From the NCBI RefSeq assembly GCF_004114995.1, contig NZ_SDJP01000001.1, positions 372,001-436,000 on the forward strand: a DNA stretch of 64,000 nt, written 5' to 3'. The position numbers were made by a program, and so were the translations under genes. This DNA comes from Halorubrum amylolyticum (GTDB taxonomy: Archaea > Halobacteriota > Halobacteria > Halobacteriales > Haloferacaceae). Positions 50,104-59,682 of this stretch are shown piece by piece. Below the pieces are notes generated by a model. That model was not told the DNA's origin, ran no database searches, and saw nothing but the letters and a program-made list of their open reading frames with translations. Within the stretch, counting starts at the first letter, position 1. Every line of letters begins with the position of its first letter.

Positions 50104-53055
50104 ATGAGCAAGGACTACATCGAGGTCCGCGGCGCCGAGGAACACAACCTCAAGGATCTCGACGTCCGAATCCCGCGAGAGGAGTTCACCGTCGTCACCG
50201 GGCTCTCCGGGTCGGGGAAGTCGTCGCTCGCGTTCGACACCGTCTACGCCGAGGGACAGCGCCGGTACATCGAGTCGCTGTCGGCGTACGCCCGCAACTT
50301 CCTCGGGCAGATGGACAAACCGCAGGTGGAGTCGGTCGGGGGGCTCTCGCCCGCGATCTCCATCGACCAGAAGAACGCCGCGAACAACCCCCGCTCGACC
50401 GTGGGGACCGTCACCGAACTGCACGACTACCTCCGACTCCTGTACGCCCGGATCGGCACCCAGTACGACCCCGTCACCGGCGAGGAGGTCGGCGAGCAGT
50501 CCGCGCAAGACATGGTGAACCAGATCCTCGAACTGCCGGAGGGGACCCGCGCGAAGGTCGCGGCGCCGGTCGTCCGCGACCAGAAGGGCGCCTTCGAGGA
50601 GCTGTTCGAGGAGCTGGTGAGCGACGGGTACGCCCGCGTCGAGGTCGACGGCGAGCCGATCGATCTGACCTTGGACGATCCCGAGCTCGATGAGAACTAC
50701 GACCACACGATCGATGTGATCGTCGACCGGGTGCGGGTGTCGCCCGACGCCCGCTCGCGGATCGCGGACTCCGTCGAGACCGCGCTGGAGGAAGCGGGCG
50801 GCGCTCTCAAGCTGATCGTCCCCGATCCGCCCGCGGACGTGCCGTTCGCGTCGAACGCGCGTTCGACCGGGTCGCTGGCGGCGGACGCCGAGGGCGACGA
50901 CCGCCTCGTCGTCGAGTTCTCCGAGGAGCTCGGCAACCCCAACTCCGACGTGCAGTTCTCCGCGATCGAGACGCGCTCGTTCTCCTTCAACAGCCCCTAC
51001 GGCGCCTGTCCCGAGTGCGAGGGGATCGGCTCGACGAAGGAGGTCGACGAGGGCCTCGTCGTCGAGGACCCCTCGAAGCCGCTGAAACACGTCTTCGAGC
51101 CGTGGAGCTACGACCGCACCTACTACTCCCGCCAGCTCGACAACGTCGCCGACCACTTCGGCGTCTCGCTGGAGACCCCCTTCGAGGAGCTCGACGGGGC
51201 GATTCGGCGGCAGTTCCTCTACGGCACCGACGACCTCGTCCACTTCGAGTGGACCACCAAGAACGGCACCCGCGAGAAGACCGAGCGGTTCGAGGGCGTC
51301 ATCCCGAATCTGGAGCGTCGCCACGTCGAGACCGACTCCGAGCGCGCCCGCGACCACATCGAGGAGTACATGGCCGTGACGACGTGCCCCGAGTGCGAGG
51401 GCACCCGCCTCAAAGAGCAGTCGCGGCACGTGCTCGTCGGCGACACCGCGATCACCGAGGTGAACGAGATGTCGATCGCGGAGGCGCACGAGCACTTCGA
51501 GGGGATGGAAGCCGAACTAAACGATCGCGACACGACGATCGCGACGGAGATCCTCAAGGAGATCCGCGCCCGGCTCGGCTTCATGGAGGAGGTCGGCTTG
51601 GAGTACCTCACGCTCGACCGCGAGGCGTCGACGCTCTCGGGCGGCGAGAGCCAGCGCATCCGGCTCGCCACGCAGGTCGGGTCGGGGCTCGTCGGCGTGT
51701 TGTACGTCCTCGACGAGCCGTCGATCGGACTCCACCAGCGCGACAACGACCGCCTGCTGAACACCTTGGCCGGACTCCGCGACCTCGGCAACACCCTAGT
51801 CGTCGTCGAGCACGACGAGGAGACGATGCGCCGCGCCGACGAGATCATCGACATGGGGCCGGGGCCGGGCAAGCGCGGCGGCGAGGTGGTCGCGCAGGGC
51901 GACTTCGACGACGTGGTCGACGCCGACGAGTCGATCACGGGCGACTACCTCGCCGGCCGCAAGGATATCCCGGTGCCCGACGAGCGCCGCGAGTCGGACG
52001 GGGAACTGACGGTGCGCGGCGCCCGCCAGCACAACCTCACGGACCTCGACGTGTCGCTCCCGCTCGGTACGCTGACGACCGTCACCGGCGTCTCCGGCTC
52101 CGGGAAGTCGACGCTCGTCCACGACGTGCTGTATAAGGGGCTCGTCCGCGAGATGAACGACAACACCTCGGTCGACCCCGGTGAGCACGACGCGATCGAG
52201 GGGAAAGAGGGGATCGAGACGGTGCGGCTGATCGACCAGTCGCCGATCGGTCGGACGCCTCGCTCGAACCCCGCGACGTACACCGACGTGTTCGACTACG
52301 TCCGGGAGCTGTTCGCGGAGACCAAACTCTCCAAGCGCCGCGGCTACGAGAAGGGGCGGTTCTCCTTCAACGTGAAGGGCGGGCGCTGCGAGGAGTGCGG
52401 CGGGCAGGGAACCGTGAAGATCGAGATGAACTTCCTCTCGGACGTGTACGTCCCCTGCGAGCAGTGCGTCGGCGCGCGCTACAACGACGAGACGCTCGAC
52501 GTGGAGTACAAGGGCGCGACCATCTCGGACGTGCTCGACATGAGCGTGGACGAGGCGTACGACTTCTTCGAGAGCCACCAAGGGCTCCAGCGCCGCCTGA
52601 AGCTCTTAAAGGACGTGGGGCTCGGCTACATGGAGCTGGGCCAGCCCTCCACCACCCTCTCCGGCGGCGAGGCGCAGCGCGTGAAGCTCGCCGAGGAGCT
52701 GGGCAAGAAAGCCACCGGCGACACCCTCTATCTCCTCGACGAGCCGACGACGGGGCTCCACAAGGAGGACGAGCGCAAGCTGATCGACGTGCTCCACCGC
52801 CTCGTCGACGCCGGCAACACGGTGGTCGTCATCGAACACGAGCTCGACTTGGTGAAAAACGCCGACCGCGTGATCGATCTGGGCCCCGAGGGCGGCGACG
52901 GCGGCGGCGAACTCGTCGCCAGCGGCACCCCGGAAGCGGTGGCCCGCACCGAGGACTCCCACACGGGGCGGTACCTCCGCGACATGCTCCCCGACGTGGA
53001 CTTGGAGGGGCCGCGCGACGACCGCCGGAAGCCGGCGGTGGCCGACGACGACTGA
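50104..53055 (+). CDS. uvrA: Excinuclease ABC subunit A
   Basis: 983 residues, full length. First ATPase: Walker [10 protein letters not shown] (about 33-41) and signature [12 protein letters not shown]. Second: VSGSGKST (about 662-669) and [16 protein letters not shown]. Zinc-type cysteine pairs are in [18 protein letters not shown] and CEECGGQG...CEQCVG. UvrA scans DNA for bulky lesions and loads UvrB. uvrB and uvrC are not in the window. Bacterial-type excision repair is usual in haloarchaea. Confidence 0.97.
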   Translation: MSKDYIEVRGAEEHNLKDLDVRIPREEFTVVTGLSGSGKSSLAFDTVYAEGQRRYIESLSAYARNFLGQMDKPQVESVGGLSPAISIDQKNAANNPRSTVGTVTELHDYLRLLYARIGTQYDPVTGEEVGEQSAQDMVNQILELPEGTRAKVAAPVVRDQKGAFEELFEELVSDGYARVEVDGEPIDLTLDDPELDENYDHTIDVIVDRVRVSPDARSRIADSVETALEEAGGALKLIVPDPPADVPFASNARSTGSLAADAEGDDRLVVEFSEELGNPNSDVQFSAIETRSFSFNSPYGACPECEGIGSTKEVDEGLVVEDPSKPLKHVFEPWSYDRTYYSRQLDNVADHFGVSLETPFEELDGAIRRQFLYGTDDLVHFEWTTKNGTREKTERFEGVIPNLERRHVETDSERARDHIEEYMAVTTCPECEGTRLKEQSRHVLVGDTAITEVNEMSIAEAHEHFEGMEAELNDRDTTIATEILKEIRARLGFMEEVGLEYLTLDREASTLSGGESQRIRLATQVGSGLVGVLYVLDEPSIGLHQRDNDRLLNTLAGLRDLGNTLVVVEHDEETMRRADEIIDMGPGPGKRGGEVVAQGDFDDVVDADESITGDYLAGRKDIPVPDERRESDGELTVRGARQHNLTDLDVSLPLGTLTTVTGVSGSGKSTLVHDVLYKGLVREMNDNTSVDPGEHDAIEGKEGIETVRLIDQSPIGRTPRSNPATYTDVFDYVRELFAETKLSKRRGYEKGRFSFNVKGGRCEECGGQGTVKIEMNFLSDVYVPCEQCVGARYNDETLDVEYKGATISDVLDMSVDEAYDFFESHQGLQRRLKLLKDVGLGYMELGQPSTTLSGGEAQRVKLAEELGKKATGDTLYLLDEPTTGLHKEDERKLIDVLHRLVDAGNTVVVIEHELDLVKNADRVIDLGPEGGDGGGELVASGTPEAVARTEDSHTGRYLRDMLPDVDLEGPRDDRRKPAVADDD

Positions 53056-53190
53056 GGACGGTGTGGCCCGCGTCGTGGGAGTCCAACTGCCATCGATGGC
53101 GCGGTTACTCCCGTGATCTACTCGAAAAGGCGCTCTTGACGCATGTCGACGACGGACACCGCCGCTCTCGTAGCCCTAACGTTCAAGCCG

Positions 53191-53208
53191 TGTCAACGCT
53201 AACGTTGA
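53191..53208. promoter_or_regulatory. Palindromic operator candidate of the vapBC pair
   Basis: GTCAACG-CTAA-CGTTGAC, arms of 7 bp, immediately upstream of the antitoxin start. The half-sequence ctaacgtt also occurs at about 53175. Toxin-antitoxin complexes commonly repress their own promoter through such sites. Confidence 0.55.
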
Positions 53209-53214
53209 CACGAT

Positions 53215-53460
53215 ATGGCAACGGCGGACGAGCAGATCCGAGTGAGCGATCGGGTGAAACAGCGCCTCGATCGCCGCCGAAGCGGTGGCGAGAGCTACAA
53301 CGACGTGCTCGAACGGCTGCTGACGGAGCAGAGCGACGCCGACTTTCACGACGGGTTCGGGCTGTTGTCTGACGACCAGGCCGATCGGATTCGCGAAGAG
53401 CGTGAGCGGACCAAAGCGAAGCGCAAAGAGCGAATGCGTCGGCTCGGCGAGCGCACATGA
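53215..53460 (+). CDS. VapB-like antitoxin
   Basis: 81 residues. The N-terminus (ATADEQIRVSDRVKQRLDRRRSGGESYNDVLERLL) has the strand-helix-helix pattern of haloarchaeal VapB/ribbon-helix-helix-type antitoxins. The C-terminal half is a charged helix expected to wrap around the toxin. Its stop overlaps the start of the PIN-domain gene (ATGA), the usual toxin-antitoxin order. Confidence 0.8.
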   Translation: MATADEQIRVSDRVKQRLDRRRSGGESYNDVLERLLTEQSDADFHDGFGLLSDDQADRIREERERTKAKRKERMRRLGERT

Positions 53461-53873
53461 AGGTCCTCGATGCGAACTATCTCATCGATTATTTGAACGG
53501 GAAGCCGGCCGCCCGGCGGTTCTACGAGGCGAACGACGGTGACAACGAGGTGTGGATCGCGCCGGTGCCCGCCTACGCCGAGACGCTGGTCGGCGTGGGT
53601 AACCTCCCCGGCGCGTCTGTCGACGAAGCGATCGACGCGCTCGCTTGGACGGAGGTCTACTCCGTCGACGAAGCGCTGTCCGAGGAGGCGGGCTACGTCG
53701 CCGACGAGGTCGGCGCGGAGGGACCGTTTCTCGACGGCGTCGACGCGATGGTCGCTGCCGTCGGGCGCAAACTCGACGCGCCGGTGGTGTCCACCGACGG
53801 CGACCTCACGCACGCCGAGACGCGCGAGGTGATCGAAGTCGAAGACTACCGAACGTCCGACCGAAAGCGGTAG
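53457..53873 (+). CDS. VapC-like PIN-domain toxin (ribonuclease)
   Basis: 138 residues. PIN acidic residues: D5 (LDANYLIDYL), E42 (PAYAETLVG), D96 (GVDAMVAA) and D114/D116 (STDGDLTH). Four are needed for a metal-dependent RNase, so the toxin appears intact. Family targets are often tRNA or rRNA; the target here is unknown. Coupled to the antitoxin by a 4-bp overlap. Confidence 0.88.
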   Translation: MKVLDANYLIDYLNGKPAARRFYEANDGDNEVWIAPVPAYAETLVGVGNLPGASVDEAIDALAWTEVYSVDEALSEEAGYVADEVGAEGPFLDGVDAMVAAVGRKLDAPVVSTDGDLTHAETREVIEVEDYRTSDRKR

Positions 53874-53974
53874 CACCGGTCGCCCGAGCCGCCGAGACTG
53901 CTGTAGTTCTCCGACCTTTCGGGTCTCCTCGCGGCTGAGAGCCCCTTCACGACACACTACGGCACTCCGGCCCC

Positions 53975-55960
53975 TCAGAACTTCTCTAAGAGGTCGCCGT
54001 AGAAGTCGCCACCGCGGTCGCCGGCGAGCTTCTCGACGATGAGCTCCGGCGTCGATCGTGCCAGGTGCCCCTTCTTCGGCGAGCGGTTCACCCGGAGCTC
54101 GCCGTCGACGAGCCCGGCGGCCTCGATCCCGTCGACGGCGACTTCGAAGTCGGCGGCGTCCCGTATCTCGCGGGCGAGGTGGGAGACGAATACCGCGGTG
54201 GCGTCCTGCTCGTCGAGCGCTTCGAGGATGCCCGCGATGATCTTCGCGGAGGCGCCCGGCTCCGTGATCGACTCCAGCTCGTCGACGAGGACGAGCCGGT
54301 CGTCCGCGCCCTCGACGAGGTCGCCGAAGTCCCGGAGCGTCGCCTCGAACGCGCCCGCGTCGAGGGTCCCCTGCGACTTGGCGTAGTAGTGGACCTCCTC
54401 GAAGCGCTCGACTCTCGCCGATTCGGCGGGAACCGGCATCCCCATCTGCGCCAAGACGACGACGAGCGCCACCAGATCGAGGGTGGAGGTCTTCCCGCCG
54501 GAGTTGACCCCCGAGAGGAGCGTCGCACCCGACACCGCGTAGTCGATCGGCTCCACGTCCACGAATTCCACGTCGAGGAGTGGTGAGCGACCGCCCTCGA
54601 TGCGGAAGCCGGACGCGTCCGACTCCGGCCCGACCACCTCGGGCATCGCGCAGTCGAAGTCGCGCGCGAACCGCGCGATCGCCAGCTCCACGTCGAGTTC
54701 GAGGGCGTCGCGCACCAGCCCCTCGACCGGCTCCCGCAGGTCGCCGAGGTCGCTCGCGAGTTCCGCCTTCAGGTGGGCGCCCCGGCGATCGCGCGCCGCC
54801 GCGAGCTCGGTGCGGAGCCGCGAGACCGCGCTCTCGTCGTGTTCGACCGGGAAGGAGGGGTCGCCGCCGAAGACGCGGTCGGCGAGTTCCGCCTCCTCGG
54901 GCTCCAAGCGGAGGGCGTCCGCGAGGTGTTCGCGGGCGCGGGCCAGCGCCGCGTCGTACTCGTCGGCCAGCTCGCGGTCCAGAAGCGAGTCGACGCGGGC
55001 CCCCTGCTCGACCAGCGAGAGGAAGTCGGTCCCCTCGATGGTCACGTCGCGCTCCCGGATCGCCTCCCTGAGCCGGTCGTCGGCGACGGACTCGGCGGTC
55101 GACACCGCGGCGTCGAGATCGTCGACGGCGGCCGTCACCCGTTCGAGTTCCGCGTCGCCGACGATCGTTCCGTCGTCGTCGAGCCGCGCGAGCGCGTCGC
55201 GGAGGCGGTCGGGGTCCGCCGCAGGAGCGATAGCCGCCGCCTCGTGGACCGCCGCGGCCGCCTCCAGCCGCTCGCGGTTCGCGGCGAAGAAGGCGAGCAG
55301 GCGCTCGGGGACGGTCTCGGCGGACTCGTCGAGGGCGTTCGGGCGGACGTGCACGTCCCCCTCGACATCGAGCCCGGCGAACTCCTCGTCCAAGACGATC
55401 ACGGTCGCGTACGACCGCGCCAGCTCGGAGACGTCGCGCGTGTCCTCGACCGTCTCGACCGACAGCTCCGGCACCGCCGACTCGGCGTGCGCGAGCGTCT
55501 CGGCGTCGGCGGTCGCGAGACAGCGGTCGCGCACCCGGACCGTCGGCGGGTCGGTGAGGGGTTCGACCCCGGAGAGCGCCTCGCGGACGGCGGGGTCTGG
55601 CTCGCGATCCATCGCGCTCTCGACGAACGACTGCGCCTCGCCGATCCGCGAGGCCGAGGCGCTCGGGTAGAACGTCTCCAGCCGCTTCGCGGCGTAGTCG
55701 GTGACGGTGCGCTCGCGCAGCAAGTCGATCGCCGAGCGGTACACCTCGCGGGCGCGGTCGGTCGCCAGCACGCGCCCGTCGTCGCCGTGTCGGCGACGGA
55801 TCGCCCCGCGGGCGATGCGGGCCGCGCGGGCCTCGTTGACGCCGGGCGCGCGGGCGATCGCGGCCACGTCGCCGGACTCGACCGTCGCGACCGGGTCGTC
55901 GAGCTCGCGCAGCGACGCGGCCGTCTTCGCGCCGACGCCGGGGATCGCCTCCAACTCCAT
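53975..55960 (-). CDS. MutS-like ATPase with N-terminal helix-hairpin-helix
   Basis: 661 residues from ATG 55960. The N-terminus is an HhH pair (ELEAIPGVGAKTAASLREL, about 1-20, and IARAPGVNEARAARIARG, about 40-57). A helical core resembling MutS levers follows. The C-terminal MutS ATPase has Walker A SGVNSGGKTST (about 484-494) and Walker B LVLVDELESITEPGA. Mismatch-recognition domain I with its Phe-x-Glu is absent, and there is no Smr nuclease domain, so it is neither canonical MutS nor complete MutS2. Known as a haloarchaeal MutS-related family; role unproven. Confidence 0.88.
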   Translation of the reverse strand: MELEAIPGVGAKTAASLRELDDPVATVESGDVAAIARAPGVNEARAARIARGAIRRRHGDDGRVLATDRAREVYRSAIDLLRERTVTDYAAKRLETFYPSASASRIGEAQSFVESAMDREPDPAVREALSGVEPLTDPPTVRVRDRCLATADAETLAHAESAVPELSVETVEDTRDVSELARSYATVIVLDEEFAGLDVEGDVHVRPNALDESAETVPERLLAFFAANRERLEAAAAVHEAAAIAPAADPDRLRDALARLDDDGTIVGDAELERVTAAVDDLDAAVSTAESVADDRLREAIRERDVTIEGTDFLSLVEQGARVDSLLDRELADEYDAALARAREHLADALRLEPEEAELADRVFGGDPSFPVEHDESAVSRLRTELAAARDRRGAHLKAELASDLGDLREPVEGLVRDALELDVELAIARFARDFDCAMPEVVGPESDASGFRIEGGRSPLLDVEFVDVEPIDYAVSGATLLSGVNSGGKTSTLDLVALVVVLAQMGMPVPAESARVERFEEVHYYAKSQGTLDAGAFEATLRDFGDLVEGADDRLVLVDELESITEPGASAKIIAGILEALDEQDATAVFVSHLAREIRDAADFEVAVDGIEAAGLVDGELRVNRSPKKGHLARSTPELIVEKLAGDRGGDFYGDLLEKF

Positions 55961-56096
55961 CTGTCCGCGGGTATCGCGGCAACGCGCAAAAGGATAGGGG
56001 GTCCCAGTTCGCGAGCGAGACCGTTCCGACTCACGCTCGCCCCCCAGATCGTCCGCGGCCGACGCGCTTTTTCCCGCCGCCCGCGAACCCGAGGCC

Positions 56097-57068
56097 ATGA
56101 GCCACGACACCCTCGCCGCCGACGGGAGCGATCTCGCCCCAGAGACGGCGTCGAAAGCGGCGGCCGCCCGCGACGCGCTCGCCGAGCGCGACGGGGTGCT
56201 CGTCGCCTTCTCCGGCGGCGTCGACTCCTCGGTCGTCGCCGCGCTCGCGCGCGACGCGCTCGGCGACGACGCGGTCGCCTGTACGGCGCGGAGCGAGACG
56301 CTGCCCGCCGCGGAACTCGACGACGCGACGCGCGTCGCCGGCGAGATCGGAGTCCGCCACGAGACGGTCACCTTCTCGGAGCTCGACGACCCGAACTTCG
56401 TCGCCAACGACGGCGACCGCTGTTACCACTGCCGGACGATGCGGCTCGGTCGGATGTACGAGACGGCCACGGAGCTGGGGATCGGCACGGTCTGTGACGG
56501 GACGAACGCCGACGACCCCGGCGAGGGCCACCGTCCCGGCCTGCGCGCGGTCGAGGAGCTGGACGTGTTCTCGCCGCTTTTGGACGCGGAGATCACGAAA
56601 GACGAGGTCCGCGCGATCGCCGACGCGTACGACCTGTCGGTCGCCGACAAGCCCTCGATGGCGTGTCTCTCCTCGCGAATCCCGACCGGACTGGAGGTGA
56701 CCGAGGAGCGGTTAACTCGCGTCGAGAAGGCCGAGCGGGTGCTCCGCGAGTGGGGGTTCGAGGGGTTCCGCGTCCGCGACCACGACGGGCTCGCGCGCGT
56801 CGAGATCGCCCCCGACGAGCTTGAGCGCGCGCTCGATCCGGCCTTCGCCGACGCGGTCCACGAGCACCTCACCGACGTGGGGTTCGAGTACGTCACCCTC
56901 GACATGGCCGGTTACCGCACCGGGAGCGTGAGCCCGGGAGGCGACGGAGACGCCGAGGGACGCGACGACGCGGGCGGTGACGGCGCCGGCGACACCGACG
57001 ACGACGCGAGCGAGGGCGCGGCCGACGCCGAGACGGATCTCGACCTCGGTCGGCGGTACCCCCGCTGA
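56097..57068 (+). CDS. larE: LarE-type sulfur transferase, three-cysteine form
   Basis: 323 residues. PP-loop AFSGGVDSSV (about 37-46). C109 and C112 form a CxxC (DRCYHCRTMR) and C190 is in KPSMACLSSRIPTG. One-cysteine LarE sacrifices its own sulfur; three-cysteine LarE proteins such as that of Thermotoga hold a [4Fe-4S] cluster and can act catalytically. This protein has the latter pattern. It sulfurates the nickel-pincer nucleotide precursor made by LarB (22777). The C-terminal ~55 residues are an acidic extension. Confidence 0.92.
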   Translation: MSHDTLAADGSDLAPETASKAAAARDALAERDGVLVAFSGGVDSSVVAALARDALGDDAVACTARSETLPAAELDDATRVAGEIGVRHETVTFSELDDPNFVANDGDRCYHCRTMRLGRMYETATELGIGTVCDGTNADDPGEGHRPGLRAVEELDVFSPLLDAEITKDEVRAIADAYDLSVADKPSMACLSSRIPTGLEVTEERLTRVEKAERVLREWGFEGFRVRDHDGLARVEIAPDELERALDPAFADAVHEHLTDVGFEYVTLDMAGYRTGSVSPGGDGDAEGRDDAGGDGAGDTDDDASEGAADAETDLDLGRRYPR

Positions 57069-57186
57069 AACGGTCGCGAGGCGGTCGCGGGGTTCGACCC
57101 GGACCGGAGGACCGTGGCGAGCCGTTATCACCCGAGAGAACCCGACGCGAACGTTTATCAGCCTTGTTGGTGAACCGACATCTATC

Positions 57187-57390
57187 ATGGGCGAGGCGCA
57201 GACGCTCGCGATCATCGCAGGCGGCGTCGGCGGGTCTGTCGGCGCGTTCGTCGGCGTCGCCGTCGGCGGGACCCCGCTCGGCGTGACGCTGACGACGCTC
57301 GTCGTCGCGGTCGTCGTCGGCGCGGCGGTGATCACGAGCGCCGTCATCGCCGGCGACGTGGAGTTCTTCGCAAGCGCGGACGGCGAGTGA
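57187..57390 (+). CDS. Small hypothetical membrane protein, 67 aa
   Basis: 67 residues from ATG 57187, with a TATA-like tttatc about 28 bp upstream. Two hydrophobic Gly/Val-rich helices (about 6-27 and 32-55) are joined by GGTPLG and followed by an acidic end. No family recognised. It precedes repeat copy C. Confidence 0.65.
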   Translation: MGEAQTLAIIAGGVGGSVGAFVGVAVGGTPLGVTLTTLVVAVVVGAAVITSAVIAGDVEFFASADGE

Positions 57391-57545
57391 GGCCGTTCTT
57401 CGCGAGCGGCTTTGTTGGCACCCTCAGTCGGTGATATCCTTGCCTCGGTTGCGATCGATACAGGACCAGCGGCGATCGATAGCGGGAGTGAGTGTTGCAG
57501 TTTGGCGGCAGTGATGCCGTATTTAAATGATCGTGAGCAGCAGCG
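57391..57545. other. Intergenic spacer before repeat copy C
   Basis: About 150 bp with no gene. It includes gtatttaaatg near 57519-57529 and short inverted repeats (gcggca...gtgatgccg). Either could be promoter sequence for the following repeat element. Confidence 0.35.
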
Positions 57546-57548
57546 ACG

Positions 57549-57856
57549 ATCGCTTATAAATGGAACGGAGGTGCGGTGGCGCGCGCCTCCGAGTGGCCGA
57601 CAGGCCACGAGGAGCGCGTGCGAGGGAGTCGCTGGCGGCGGCAGCCGCCAGCGACGAGGCTGGGGAGGCGTGAGGCGCTGTGCGGTTGCGGTCGGGGGGA
57701 CCCAAAGGGGCAGTCGCCGGCGGCGGGGGCCGCCGGCTGCCAGAGGCGCGAAGCGCCTCGCGGCTGGGGCTTTGGAGCTGTTCACTGCAGAATCATCGAT
57801 CACGGATAAACAGCCGCCAGCAACACTGCTCGTTCACTTATAAACAACCGCTCTGT
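57549..57856 (+). repeat. Dispersed structured repeat, copy C
   Basis: Starts with cgcttataaa shortly before GTGCGGTGGCGCGCGCC. Hairpin 1 GTGGCC-GACA-GGCCAC (57593-57608). Hairpin 2 is a perfect 12-bp stem (57628-57639 with 57644-57655). The block GAGGCTGGGGAGGCGTGAGG follows. A composite stem is closed by CAGTCGC (57711-57717) and GCGGCTG (57760-57766) and contains GCCGGCGGC-GGGG-GCCGCCGGC and GAGGCGC-GAA-GCGCCTC. Tail CTGGGGCTTTGGAGCTG, with only a weak second unit ending in cttataaac. It lies between convergent genes; ORFs across it are incidental. Confidence 0.82.
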
Positions 57857-57922
57857 CACAGTGATTCGCGTACTCCCGTTATCGATCGAGAGGCATCCTT
57901 CAGCGACCAGCTATCTCGGACC

Positions 57923-59107
57923 TCAGAACGCGCCGGGGCCGCCCTCGGCCCCCTGTCGGCGCCCCCGGATGACGCTCGGGGTGCCGCCCGTCTGGATGAC
58001 GTTGAACGCGGTCATCAGGTCCGAGCGGGAGATGAGCCCGACCAGCTCGCCGCTCCGGTCGACGACCGGGAGCCGGCCGACGCCGTGCTCCTGCATCGTC
58101 TGGAGCGCGGTCATCGCGTCGGTCTCGGGGCCGACGCCGACCACCTCGGTCTCCATCACGTCCGCGACCCGGTAGGCGTCCCGCTCGACCTCGCGGACAG
58201 ACCGCGCGTCCTCCAAGGTCACCATCCCGACGAGGTCGTCCCCGTGGAGCACGGGGTAGCCGGTGTGTCGCTCCTCGAACATCCGGCTCATCAGGTCCGC
58301 GACCGAGGTGTCCTCGGTGACGGTGTGGAGGTCCTCGCGGCGGGTCATCACGTCGGCGACGGTGACATCCTCGAAGGCGGCCTTCAGGGTCGTCTGCTGG
58401 GCCTCGCCGGAGGCGGCGATGTAGATGAAGAAGGCCAACACGATGAGCAGCAGCTGGAAGGAGAACACCCCGAGCAGCCCCAGGAGGAAGGCGAACACCT
58501 TGCCGACCGCGGCGGCGCGCTGGGTCGCCTGCGCGTGCGGCTGGTTCCGCGCGAGGATCGCCCGGAGGACGCGCCCGCCGTCCATCGGGAAGGCGGGGAG
58601 CATGTTGAACACGGCGAGGACGACGTTCAACAGCGCGAGGTAGCCGAAGACGAACAGCACGGCGTTCGAGCCGACCGGCGCGAGCGCGAACACGCCGTAA
58701 CAGGCGAGCCCGACCGCGACGCTGACGACCGGGCCCGCGATCGCGATCCAGAACTCGTGTTTCCAATCCTCTGGGAACTCCGCGAAGTTGGCGAGCCCGC
58801 CGAGCAGCCACAGCGTGATCGACTCGATCTCGTAGCCGTACCGCATGGCGACGATCGAGTGGCCGAACTCGTGGAGGAGGACGCCGCCGAACAGCCCGAG
58901 CGCGGCCGCCAGCCCGAGCGCCCACGGCGTGAATCCCCCCGCGAGTGCGGTCGGGTCGATGCCGGCGCCGAGCGACTCGTTCATCACTTCGGCGATCATC
59001 CCGACCTGCGAGCCGATGAGGTAGGCGAAGAGCGGCAACACGATCAGGAACGTCCAGTTGAGCCTGACCGGGATTCCCAGCACCGTCCCGATCTTGATTC
59101 CGCGCAT
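57923..59107 (-). CDS. Site-2-protease family zinc metallopeptidase with CBS pair
   Basis: 394 residues from ATG 59107. Six predicted helices (about 15-240). Zinc motif LLHEFGHS (H79, E80, H83) and the third ligand in NMLPAFPMDGGR. Two CBS domains (about 253-375) regulate many members by binding adenine nucleotides. The enzyme cleaves within membranes; substrates unknown. A TATA-like cgtttaac is about 28 bp upstream, giving a likely leaderless start; the frame upstream is Arg-rich. Confidence 0.92.
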   Translation of the reverse strand: MRGIKIGTVLGIPVRLNWTFLIVLPLFAYLIGSQVGMIAEVMNESLGAGIDPTALAGGFTPWALGLAAALGLFGGVLLHEFGHSIVAMRYGYEIESITLWLLGGLANFAEFPEDWKHEFWIAIAGPVVSVAVGLACYGVFALAPVGSNAVLFVFGYLALLNVVLAVFNMLPAFPMDGGRVLRAILARNQPHAQATQRAAAVGKVFAFLLGLLGVFSFQLLLIVLAFFIYIAASGEAQQTTLKAAFEDVTVADVMTRREDLHTVTEDTSVADLMSRMFEERHTGYPVLHGDDLVGMVTLEDARSVREVERDAYRVADVMETEVVGVGPETDAMTALQTMQEHGVGRLPVVDRSGELVGLISRSDLMTAFNVIQTGGTPSVIRGRRQGAEGGPGAF

Positions 59108-59264
59108 GTCAACGAGTTGAGCGGGTAGGTGGTTAAACGTCGGGGAGGCGGCGGGAGAGGGCGGCGATCGGACGAGAGTGGGGCGGCGATCGGACCGACG
59201 TGACAGCGGCGACTGGGGTCCGACTCGCCGTCGTTTATAAGCCACCGGCCGACGATCGGCCGGT

Positions 59265-59663
59265 ATGCGCGACACCACCGACGACGCGGCGACGGGAGAC
59301 TCCGACCCCGTCGTGAAGCGCGACGACGAGATCGACTACGAGGCGGTCGACGCCGCCGACGGGCTCCGGAAGGGCGTGCTCCTCGGCGAGTCGGACGGCG
59401 CTCCGCACTTCGCGATGCGGCGGTTCGAGCTCGCGGCCGGCGCCGCGGTCCCGCGCCACACGAACGCGGTCGAACACGAGCAGTACGTGCTCGCCGGCGA
59501 GTACGTGGTGGGGATCGGCGAGGAGGAGCACGTCGTCGGCCCCGGCGACGCCCTCCTCATCCCGGCGGGCGTCGAGCACTGGTACCGGAACGAGAGCGAG
59601 GAGCCGGGGGCGTTCATCTGCGCGGTGCCGAACGGGGACGACGAGATCGAACTGGTCGAGTAG
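59265..59663 (+). CDS. Cupin-domain protein
   Basis: 132 residues. Single cupin with metal motifs HTNAVEHEQYVLAGEYVVG (H, H, E) and PAGVEHWYRNE (His). Such small cupins bind a metal and act as isomerases, dioxygenases or sensors; no substrate clue. A TATA-like tttataag about 28 bp before the ATG predicts a leaderless mRNA. Confidence 0.88.
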   Translation: MRDTTDDAATGDSDPVVKRDDEIDYEAVDAADGLRKGVLLGESDGAPHFAMRRFELAAGAAVPRHTNAVEHEQYVLAGEYVVGIGEEEHVVGPGDALLIPAGVEHWYRNESEEPGAFICAVPNGDDEIELVE

Positions 59664-59682
59664 GGGCGGTACGGCCCAACTG

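Noticed and set aside
47630..50107. An 825-codon plus frame over the tandem TatC gene
   Set aside because: Extremely Arg-rich frame shadow; the TatC frame has clear membrane helices and family motifs.
53346..55982. An 878-codon Arg-rich minus-strand frame over vapBC and the MutS-like gene
   Set aside because: It is a frame shadow of the MutS-like gene, with biased CGN codons and low-complexity Arg/Gly.
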